DNA of 9,387 nt, from the NCBI GenBank assembly GCA_030432135.1, contig JAUIHD010000010.1, forward strand, positions 1 to 9,387, written 5' to 3'. Below, one piece after another: positions 5,661-9,387 of the stretch. The stretch comes from a bacterium (lineage in GTDB: Bacteria > Patescibacteriota > Minisyncoccia > Phycocordibacterales > 1-14-0-10-42-12). Position numbers and translations under genes: made by a program. A model generated the notes under the pieces. That model was not told the DNA's origin. It ran no database searches and saw only the letters and a program-made list of their open reading frames with translations. Each line of letters begins with the position of its first letter. Positions within the stretch are counted from its first letter, which is position 1.

Positions 5661-5720
5661 ATGAGACATCCCTGCAACCTTACTGGACACTTCGCAATTA
5701 GGTCATATTTTCGGCGATGA
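5661..5720 (+). CDS. Possible 19-aa micro-ORF with strong ribosome-binding site
   Basis: ATG 5661 is preceded at seven bases by AAGGAGG (5647-5653), the strongest Shine-Dalgarno match in the window. It opens a 19-codon frame (MRHPCNLTGHFAIRSYFRR) ending in TGA at 5720. A small hairpin (ACCCG-ATCAAG-CGGGT, about 5720-5735) follows directly. It may be a leader peptide, a small basic protein, or a decayed gene start. It fills part of the 213-base gap before the 67-aa gene. Confidence 0.4.
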   Translation: MRHPCNLTGHFAIRSYFRR

Positions 5721-5752
5721 CCCGATCAAGCGGGTGGGGTAGCTTAGATATT

Positions 5753-5781
5753 TTGACATTACCATATTTTATGGTAAATAT
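5753..5781 (+). promoter_or_regulatory. Promoter with an operator-like inverted repeat in its spacer
   Basis: A perfect -35 TTGACA (5753-5758) is followed immediately by TTACCATA-TTT-TATGGTAA (5759-5777), an 8-bp inverted repeat that fills the promoter spacer. The -10 is AT-rich but imperfect (TAAATA or AAATAT near 5775-5781). A repeat in this position would suit a repressor or MerR-type activator binding site. Confidence 0.5.
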
Positions 5782-5834
5782 ATATTTGGTTTGTGGTGTG
5801 TAACAATCTTTAGTCAAAAAGGGAGGAGAGTCCG

Positions 5835-6038
5835 ATGACACTCAGAAAGGCGATTGAAGAGGCGCAAAAACGTGCTGGTAACTATGCACAGGGGTGGCAG
5901 GTGCGAGCGGAGATGGAGGAGCCCGCGCAAAAGAAGTGGGCCGAAGTCGGCGCACCTAATGAGATTCTCTCGTTGTCTCTCGAACAGATCGACAGATACG
6001 TGAGGAGGATCGGAGGCTCTATCGACGTCGAGATCTAG
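5835..6038 (+). CDS. Hypothetical 67-aa helical protein, GC-rich orphan
   Basis: The product is soluble, charged and mostly helical (1-35, and 47-58: SLEQIDRYVRRIG). It ends in a short strand-like SIDVEI. I recognise no family. Expression signals are strong: GGAGG eight bases before the ATG, a TTGACA promoter with an inverted repeat upstream, and a 12-bp GC terminator directly downstream, so it forms a single-gene transcription unit. Its codons are clearly GC-richer than those of the membrane-protein genes on both sides. The micro-ORF at 5661 lies upstream, before the promoter. The clean signals make it a real gene; the function is unknown. Confidence 0.8.
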   Translation: MTLRKAIEEAQKRAGNYAQGWQVRAEMEEPAQKKWAEVGAPNEILSLSLEQIDRYVRRIGGSIDVEI

Positions 6039-6055
6039 CCACCAGACTTTCCGAA

Positions 6056-6087
6056 GGCCCCGGGCGCATGTGCGCTCGGGGCCTTTT
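6056..6087 (+). terminator. Strong intrinsic terminator of the 67-aa gene
   Basis: GGCCCCGGGCGCA (6056-6068) pairs with TGCGCTCGGGGCC (6071-6083), including one G-T pair, and is followed by TTTT. Confidence 0.92.
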
Positions 6088-6091
6088 GCTC

Positions 6092-6100
6092 TGTTATAAT
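6092..6100 (+). promoter_or_regulatory. Extended -10 promoter giving a leaderless mRNA
   Basis: TGT-TATAAT is a full extended -10 element. The ATG at 6107 begins on the seventh base after it, so transcription should start on or next to the start codon. The preceding terminator hairpin occupies the -35 region. Confidence 0.7.
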
Positions 6101-6106
6101 TTATCC

Positions 6107-6295
6107 ATGATTTTACCCGAACCAGAATTTCTCGATATTTTCGGTTTTATCGGATTTATCTATATTACCGTCTTAGCCCTCATGCAACTTCAGGGCAAAA
6201 AAGTTCCTAAGATAGGCTTTATCCTTTTATTAATTGTCGGGCTTCTCGGCGTAATTATTGATGGGCTCATTGTATATTTATATTTTTTGAAATAA
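6107..6295 (+). CDS. Small two-span membrane protein, first gene of protease operon
   Basis: The 62-aa product has two hydrophobic spans (about 9-27 and 36-60) joined by a short basic loop, QGKKVPK. I do not recognise a family. The frame stays open upstream to an ATG at 6068, but that codon lies within the terminator hairpin and before the -10 box, so 6107 is chosen. The next gene starts four bases after its stop, so the two are co-transcribed. It may be a small subunit or partner of the membrane protein that follows. Confidence 0.72.
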   Translation: MILPEPEFLDIFGFIGFIYITVLALMQLQGKKVPKIGFILLLIVGLLGVIIDGLIVYLYFLK

Positions 6296-6299
6296 TAAT

Positions 6300-6779
6300 A
6301 TGATATTTGAGTTTATTACATACGCATTTCTTCTTAGTTTTTTTGTTGCTGTTTTCGAAATCATAATTGAAAAGGATAAGGGGTGGGGTACTGCTTTTAA
6401 GAAAAATAAATGGTACGCGAATAAATTTTTTATACCAATTCACAAGCTCACGGGAACATATCCGCTACTCAACTATCATTTTGTAATGTTTTTCATAATT
6501 TATCCGCTGTTTTTGTGGGGAGTTGTATCGTATCTTGAAATTGACGCGGCACTTTATGCTGTCGCTATGTATCCACTATTGTTGATTGTGGAAGATTTTC
6601 TCTGGTTTGTTTTAAATCCTTATTTTCCATCTCTCCGAAATTTCTTTCGTGGACCAAAAGGAAATATTTGGTGGCACCGGAAATGGAAAAAAATTGGTCA
6701 TGTGTATGTTCCAACTTCTTATATTGTTAGCATGGTGCTGAGCGCGCTGATTCTTCTTTACATATATGTAGTATCATAA
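6300..6779 (+). CDS. WWH-motif membrane protein of unknown family
   Basis: The 159-aa protein has about four hydrophobic spans (roughly 2-23, 59-78, 83-104 and 138-158). Polar motifs flank them: IIEKDKGWG (22-30), VEDFLWFVLNPYF (97-109) and IWWHRKWKKIGHVYVPTSY (123-141). Glu98-Asp99, His126 and His134 are candidate active-site or metal-binding residues. I have a vague memory of similar proteins with 'EDxLWFxLNP...WH' in other CPR and archaeal genomes, all uncharacterised. It has no Shine-Dalgarno sequence, starts four bases after the preceding stop and ends four bases before the protease gene, so translation is probably coupled across a three-gene operon. Confidence 0.85.
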   Translation: MIFEFITYAFLLSFFVAVFEIIIEKDKGWGTAFKKNKWYANKFFIPIHKLTGTYPLLNYHFVMFFIIYPLFLWGVVSYLEIDAALYAVAMYPLLLIVEDFLWFVLNPYFPSLRNFFRGPKGNIWWHRKWKKIGHVYVPTSYIVSMVLSALILLYIYVVS

Positions 6780-6783
6780 AGTT

Positions 6784-7704
6784 ATGAAAAGAAAGGTCCC
6801 ATTTCACCCGATAGTTTTTTATGTGTCGTTTGCATTAACCGTTGTTGCTTTTAGTTTTTTTTATAATAAAACTCAGAAAGATAGAGCAGAACTTGTAGAA
6901 GCAATTCAGCTTCTTGTTGCCCAGCAGCAAGGGGAACTCGAACGAACACAGCTCGAGCTCGAAAGTCTTCGTATAGATAACGAGTCACAACTACTAATAA
7001 GAGAAGAGGAAATTGAAGCGCAAAAAGCAGAGCTTAGTGATCTGTCTTCACGACTTACAGTGCTCCAGAATAAACCAGTTGCGGAAGCAACCCCAAGCAC
7101 TTCCGCAGTAGTAAACGAGTGGAAGAGTGCTGTGTTTAAGGTGACGTGTTCATACCTCGATATTCCCGCAAAGAAACGTTACACCCAGAATGGCTCTGGT
7201 ATAGGGCTTAATCTTAGTGACGGAGGAATTTTTATGACAAATCGTCATGTTATTACGGCACAGCAAAGCGGACTTACTCTTGAAGGATGCACTGCGTCGA
7301 CTGGTGGCGGCACAAGGTTTGATTTAGAACTTTCTGAATTTAGAGTGGATCAAGAGCTCGACTTTGCATTTATTGTGTACCCAGTTCGCCAGACATTTTT
7401 TAGTAAAACACTAGGCCAAAGTGACGTGTGTCAGTCTCCGTCTGTAGCACAAGGTGAAGAGATAGTCATTCTCGGTTACCCGGTAACTGGTGCGCAAAAT
7501 AGTGTCACAGTAACAGAGGGAATTATTTCTGGTTTTGAAACTAATCACTATGTGACATCAGCGAAAATAGAGCAGGGAAATTCTGGTGGTGCGGCTATTC
7601 TTTCTTCAGAGAGCTGTGTTCTTGGATTGCCTACATTTGCTCAGGTAGGGAAAGTGGAATCATTTGCACGCATCTTGAAGCTCGACAAGCTGATAACTTT
7701 CTAA
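6784..7704 (+). CDS. Membrane-anchored trypsin-like serine protease (S1/HtrA-type fold)
   Basis: The 306-aa protein has an N-terminal membrane anchor (about 9-27), a charged coiled coil (about 31-96, heavy in Gln, Glu and Leu), a short Pro/Ser/Thr linker, and a chymotrypsin-fold protease domain (about 110-306). The triad is visible: His155 in MTNRHVITA, Asp193 in ELDFAFI and Ser267 in QGNSGGAAI, with IVILGYP (227-233) typical of the family. Cysteines at 122, 169, 216 and 278 could make disulphides, which fits a domain outside the membrane. There is no PDZ domain, unlike DegP/DegS. The coiled coil may set oligomer state or distance from the membrane. It is the last gene of the operon, so it may act on or with the two upstream membrane proteins (inference). 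Confidence 0.93.
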   Translation: MKRKVPFHPIVFYVSFALTVVAFSFFYNKTQKDRAELVEAIQLLVAQQQGELERTQLELESLRIDNESQLLIREEEIEAQKAELSDLSSRLTVLQNKPVAEATPSTSAVVNEWKSAVFKVTCSYLDIPAKKRYTQNGSGIGLNLSDGGIFMTNRHVITAQQSGLTLEGCTASTGGGTRFDLELSEFRVDQELDFAFIVYPVRQTFFSKTLGQSDVCQSPSVAQGEEIVILGYPVTGAQNSVTVTEGIISGFETNHYVTSAKIEQGNSGGAAILSSESCVLGLPTFAQVGKVESFARILKLDKLITF

Positions 7705-7706
7705 GT

Positions 7707-7735
7707 TTTACATACCTAAAACTATGTAGTAGGAT
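7707..7735 (+). promoter_or_regulatory. Promoter of RNA unit 1
   Basis: -35 TTTACA (7707-7712), a 17-base spacer and -10 TAGGAT (7730-7735). The predicted start near 7742 coincides with the first base of the RNA's closing stem. Confidence 0.6.
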
Positions 7736-7741
7736 CAACTT

Positions 7742-8069
7742 TGGAGCCGACACAGAAGGCGAGACGTTGCTAAGGCACGCACATCGTCTGCAGATTGTTG
7801 GAGCGGTCTATCGGAGAGTCAATCGCCCTGAGACCACAGGATAGCGAGGAGAGTAAAACTCCATGATCGGGTGCAATGCTGGGTACACAAGACCAGCTGA
7901 TTTCCCGAAGCAACTAAATAAACCAACCGATACTCCACAACTGGACGAAACAAACCGGGCGCGCACTAGTATAGGCGGCCGCGGTATACGTGACCTCGAA
8001 AGGCTGCGTTTGATCGTCTTGGTTCCACGGGCCCCGTCTCACGAAGTAGACGGGGCCCACCTTCTTTTT
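7742..8069 (+). ncRNA. Structured RNA unit 1 of a four-RNA array
   Basis: No credible ORF is present. TGGAGCC (7742-7748) pairs with GGTTCCA (8021-8027), and GAC (7749-7751) with GTC (8016-8018), closing a domain of about 285 nt. Inside lie AGACG/CGTCT (7762-7789), GGTCT/AGACC (7805-7835), GGAG/CTCC (7848-7862), GCTGG/CCAGC (7878-7897) and a bulged stem near 7964-7992 (CAC..GTATA / TATACGTG). The closing stem is followed directly by an 11-bp terminator. RNase P RNA was considered because GAGGAGAGT...CTCCAT and AAACAAACCG look similar, but the conserved ACAGAA...TTA strand is absent. A loose resemblance to the 5' start of 23S rRNA (GGAGCC...GAAGGCGA...GCTAA) is noted but not proven. Family unknown. 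Confidence 0.65.
8029..8069 (+). terminator. Terminator of RNA unit 1
   Basis: A perfect 11-bp stem GGGCCCCGTCT / AGACGGGGCCC (8029-8039, 8048-8058) with an 8-base loop is followed by ACCTTCTTTTT. Confidence 0.92.
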
Positions 8070-8079
8070 ATATTTTTGG

Positions 8080-8085
8080 TTGACT
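8080..8085 (+). promoter_or_regulatory. Candidate -35 of RNA unit 2
   Basis: TTGACT lies 28 bases before the closing stem of RNA 2, but no good -10 follows at 16-18 bases (AAACAT, or the closer TATGCA at 8098-8103). The promoter is therefore tentative. Confidence 0.3.
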
Positions 8086-8109
8086 GGACTTAATAGATAT
8101 GCAAACATA

Positions 8110-8469
8110 TACCTCGGAAGAGTAAGCTCACTATGAAGAAAACAAGACACGGGGCGAATTTGTCCCGTAGTGATTTCTTGCCTCCTGTAGTTGCAGGGAG
8201 TGAGAGAGTAGCCCAAACCGGTAGCACGTGTACCGGGGTTGTAGGACCGCAATGTGGACTGCCACAAGGTAAAAGAAGGTAAAGACCTCTGAGGTCTGAA
8301 GACCCCCTTCAGAACCAATGGCTACCTAGCGGGATCCTGAGTACTGCGCCGAACGGCGTAAGGAAATCACCTGGCTATTTATATGGTCAGGTAAGGCTAA
8401 ACATAACGAGCCTCTTCCGGGCAACATCGTAAATCCCCGCCGACGTACGCGTCGTGCGGGGTGCTTTTT
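8110..8469 (+). ncRNA. Stand-alone RNA resembling part of 23S rRNA domain I (RNA unit 2)
   Basis: CTCGGAAGAG (8113-8122) pairs with CTCTTCCGGG (8412-8421), closing a domain of about 310 nt. Inside, several blocks match 23S rRNA domain I in order: AGCCCAAACCGG (8210-8221), CCGGGGTTGTAGGACCGC (8233-8250), AGAAGG (8274-8279), ACCTAGCGGGATCCTGAGTAC (about 8324-8344) and AAGGCTAAA (8393-8401), roughly E. coli 270-460 (helices about H16-H24). Helices are kept: CCGGTA/TACCGG, AGACCT/AGGTCT, CGCC-GAAC-GGCG and ACCTG/CAGGT. The rRNA that should follow (GACCGATAGTGAACCAGTACCGTGAGGG) is absent, and a strong terminator comes instead. It is therefore neither a normal 23S gene nor an obviously random fragment; it may be a ribosomal-protein-binding mimic (inference). 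A pseudogene remnant is the main alternative. Confidence 0.75.
8435..8469 (+). terminator. Terminator of RNA unit 2
   Basis: CCCCGCCGACG (8435-8445) pairs with CGTCG-T-GCGGGG (8450-8461) around TACG, followed by TGCTTTTT. Confidence 0.92.
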
Positions 8470-8484
8470 ATCCACAATCTCACC

Positions 8485-8513
8485 TTGTTCTCTTTTGTTG
8501 ATTTATTTACTAT
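8485..8513 (+). promoter_or_regulatory. Promoter of RNA unit 3
   Basis: -35 TTGTTC (8485-8490), a 17-base spacer and -10 TACTAT (8508-8513). The start predicted at 8520-8521 is the first G of the closing stem. Confidence 0.7.
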
Positions 8514-8520
8514 ATGAATT

Positions 8521-8682
8521 GGGGAGCCAGGCTGGTTCACCTCGACAGTGGGTTCTCTCCCGGATCCACGCCCTTGCTTGGCCGCATTCACCCGACACGA
8601 CGGCAGTTGCCGTTTCCTAGCACCGCCAGCCTGGCCCCTCAATCGTGACCCATAGCTCTCCGAGCTCCCTGGGTCTTTTTTC
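8521..8682 (+). ncRNA. Structured RNA unit 3
   Basis: The RNA starts with GGGG-AG-CCAGGCTGG (8521-8535), which pairs with CCAGCCTGG-CCCC (8626-8638): 13 bp with an AG bulge. Inside the closed loop are GTGG...CCAC (about 8548-8569) and ACGGC-AGTT-GCCGT (about 8599-8612), giving a multi-branched fold of about 118 nt, then a linker and terminator. The size and closing stem recall 6S RNA, but the long central bubble is not evident. The SRP RNA signature (GGTCAGG...GGAAGCAGCC) is missing. I do not recognise the family. Confidence 0.65.
8647..8682 (+). terminator. Terminator of RNA unit 3
   Basis: GACCC (8647-8651) pairs with GGGTC (8671-8675) and inner AGCTC-TCC-GAGCT (8654-8666) extends the stem; six T follow. 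Confidence 0.85.
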
Positions 8683-8711
8683 TTTAAAAGACTTCTTTTT
8701 TCGGGTATTAT
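8683..8711 (+). promoter_or_regulatory. Promoter of RNA unit 4
   Basis: -35 TTTAAA (8683-8688), a 17-base spacer and -10 TATTAT (8706-8711). The expected start at 8718-8719 is the first base of the RNA 4 closing stem. Confidence 0.5.
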
Positions 8712-8718
8712 TATTCTC

Positions 8719-8853
8719 GAGCTGGGTTGTCGTGTCTGTCACCCAAATGCCGGGATCATACCCGAGCGCGCATCTTTTTTCCGTTCGGTCCTCCGTTCGG
8801 AAGCGCAACCCAGCTCCGTCGCTCCTAGGTGTATTCACCTGAGGAGTTTTTTC
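8719..8853 (+). ncRNA. Structured RNA unit 4
   Basis: A perfect 11-bp closing stem joins GAGCTGGGTTG (8719-8729) to CAACCCAGCTC (8806-8816). Inside are CGGG-ATCATA-CCCG (about 8751-8764) and TTCCG-TT-CGG / CCG-TT-CGGAA (about 8779-8802) with a symmetric TT/TT internal loop. TGGGT (8723-8727), part of the closing stem, can instead pair with ACCCA (8741-8745), so two exclusive folds are possible. A terminator follows directly, then the ATP synthase promoter. Function and family are unknown; it could be an independent small RNA rather than a leader, because its terminator precedes the downstream promoter. Confidence 0.65.
8822..8853 (+). terminator. Terminator of RNA unit 4
   Basis: CTCCTAGGTG (8822-8831) pairs with CACCT-G-AGGAG (8836-8846) around TATT, with a one-base bulge, then TTTTTTC. 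Confidence 0.92.
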
Positions 8854-8863
8854 TTATCCACTT

Positions 8864-8892
8864 TTGACTTGATACATAAGCCACGCTATTAT
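8864..8892 (+). promoter_or_regulatory. Promoter of the ATP synthase operon
   Basis: -35 TTGACT (8864-8869), a 17-base spacer and -10 TATTAT (8887-8892). The start near 8899 leaves a leader of about ten bases without a Shine-Dalgarno sequence. Confidence 0.8.
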
Positions 8893-8909
8893 GTGCCTCT
8901 TTGTTGTCT

Positions 8910-9221
8910 ATGAATAAAGAGCAAGAAGAACAATTGAAGCCGCTTATAAAGAAACGAGACGCATTACGGCACCGGATGTTCTTACTCATACTCGAAATCG
9001 CATTCTGGTTCGGTATTCCGGCTTTTGGAGCATTTTTCTTAGGAAACTATGTTGATGATACGAGAGGGACGGGGAACAAGTACTTACTTATTTTTCTTGT
9101 CGTCGCCTTTGTATTGTCTTGGGTTGGAGTGATCTGGCGCACAAATACGCTCACAAAGAAACTGACTGAAGCGGAAAAGGAAGTAAGAGAAGCGCGTGAG
9201 TCTAATACGCAAAATATATAA
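8910..9221 (+). CDS. AtpZ/AtpI-like F0F1 ATP synthase accessory membrane protein
   Basis: The 103-aa protein has a charged helical N-terminus (1-22), a first membrane span (about 24-46), GNYVDDTRGTGNKY (45-58), a second span (about 57-77) and a charged helical tail. The spans joined by G-x-x-x-D followed by a small polar turn match the ATPase_gene1 (AtpZ/AtpI-like) family, which assists c-ring assembly or ion homeostasis and often opens the atp operon. The position immediately before subunit a agrees. The ATG at 8910 is used because the promoter predicts a start near 8899; an in-frame TTG at 8901 would sit almost on the transcription start. Symbol usage varies, so none is given. Confidence 0.8.
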   Translation: MNKEQEEQLKPLIKKRDALRHRMFLLILEIAFWFGIPAFGAFFLGNYVDDTRGTGNKYLLIFLVVAFVLSWVGVIWRTNTLTKKLTEAEKEVREARESNTQNI

Positions 9222-9222
9222 T

Positions 9223-9387
9223 ATGGGATTTCTACAGATAGGAGGCGACATACCAAAAGTTGAACCAGATATTATTTTTTATATCGGTAGTTTTCCTGTA
9301 TCAAATTCGTTTCTCGGAACAACTCTGGTACTACTACTTGCGGTCTTGTTTACTTATTTTGTAGTGAGAAAATTTGCCCTGGTACCA
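9223..9387 (+). CDS. atpB: F0F1 ATP synthase subunit a, N-terminal part (cut by window edge)
   Basis: The frame is open to the right edge and gives 55 residues. PDIIFYIGSFPVSNSFLGTT (16-35) is the typical start of subunit a, where 'E/P-x-I-F-x-I-G-x-F-P-V/I-T/S-N-S' leads into the first membrane span (about 33-50). Subunit a forms the proton half-channels next to the c-ring; the catalytic Arg lies far downstream, outside the window. The gene starts one base after the stop of the AtpZ-like gene, with no Shine-Dalgarno sequence, so the two are surely co-transcribed. Confidence 0.9.
   Translation, partial: MGFLQIGGDIPKVEPDIIFYIGSFPVSNSFLGTTLVLLLAVLFTYFVVRKFALVP

Noticed and set aside
7840..8028. 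RNase P RNA
   Set aside because: GAGGAGAGT...CTCCAT and AAACAAACCG look similar, but the universally conserved ACAGAA...CTTA strand of helix P4 is absent before the 3' closing stem.
7960..8340. Vector or cloning-site contamination (ACTAGT, GCGGCCGC and GGATCC occur here)
   Set aside because: The sites fall inside paired hairpin arms or, for GGATCC, within the 23S-like block GGGATCCTGAGTAC, and no other vector sequence is present.
8110..8434. A normal 23S rRNA gene
   Set aside because: Only part of domain I is present; the rest of 23S does not follow and a terminator comes at once, with protein genes further on.
7863..8842. Several ORFs of 65-134 codons on both strands between 7863 and 8842
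   Set aside because: They cross the terminators and RNA closing stems, have no ribosome-binding sites, and their compositions follow the stems of the RNA units.
1..9387. CRISPR array or cas genes
   Set aside because: No regularly spaced short repeats; the only near-identical long direct repeat occurs just twice, 481 bp apart.
1..9387. Genetic code 25 (TGA read as glycine), as in some CPR lineages
   Set aside because: TGA closes genes cleanly at 1321 and 3483 in overlapping gene pairs, and no recognised protein needs TGA read through.

Overview
The window looks like a Patescibacteria (CPR) genome, most likely a Parcubacteria-type lineage. Reasons: many very small orphan genes, tiny intergenic gaps, mostly AT-rich membrane proteins of unknown family, several starts placed one helix-turn after a TATAAT box (leaderless or nearly so), and an ATP synthase operon opening with an AtpZ/AtpI-like gene followed by subunit a. 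TGA works as a stop in several genes, so this is the standard code and not the code-25 CPR lineages. The taxon is inference; the coding facts are read from the sequence.

Layout. (1) 1-3722, all minus strand: cargo and recombination genes of an integrative element. A large serine recombinase runs off the left edge and is preceded by two small overlapping ORFs. Upstream come an unknown basic 217-aa protein and a separate operon encoding a DUF5678-type protein, a retropepsin-like aspartic protease fused to a SEC-C zinc motif, a small single-pass membrane protein, and a terminase-small-subunit-like helix-turn-helix protein, ended by a terminator. (2) 3799-4311: a self-contained cassette (promoter, ribosome-binding site, secreted-protein gene, UUCG-loop terminator) between two almost identical 32-bp direct repeats; these may mark the element's right end. 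(3) 4312-4481: a hairpin-rich spacer with a perfect 20-bp palindrome. (4) 4482-7704: a polytopic membrane protein with a duplicated WH...PH motif, a micro-ORF, a GC-rich orphan 67-aa gene with a strong terminator, and a three-gene operon (small membrane protein, WWH membrane protein, membrane-anchored trypsin-like protease).

(5) 7705-8853: no credible protein gene for about 1.15 kb. Instead there are four consecutive structured RNA units. Each has a long-range closing stem and ends in its own intrinsic terminator; for three of them a sigma70-like promoter predicts a start within a base or two of the closing stem. The second unit contains unmistakable blocks of 23S rRNA domain I (GCCCAAACC, GGGGTTGTAGGACCGC, GGATCCTGAGTAC, AAGGCTAAA) inside a closed 10-bp stem, without the rest of 23S. 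I do not recognise the other three as RNase P, tmRNA, SRP or 6S RNA. This RNA array is the most novel item in the window. (6) 8864-9387: the promoter and first two genes of the F0F1 ATP synthase operon; subunit a runs off the right edge.

The two mobile-looking parts (1-3 and possibly 2 alone) appear inserted beside a housekeeping stretch. GC-rich genes (3879, 5835) and the 5661 micro-ORF carry clear Shine-Dalgarno sequences, whereas most AT-rich genes do not. All homology statements are from memory of the families; no searches or folding programs were run.
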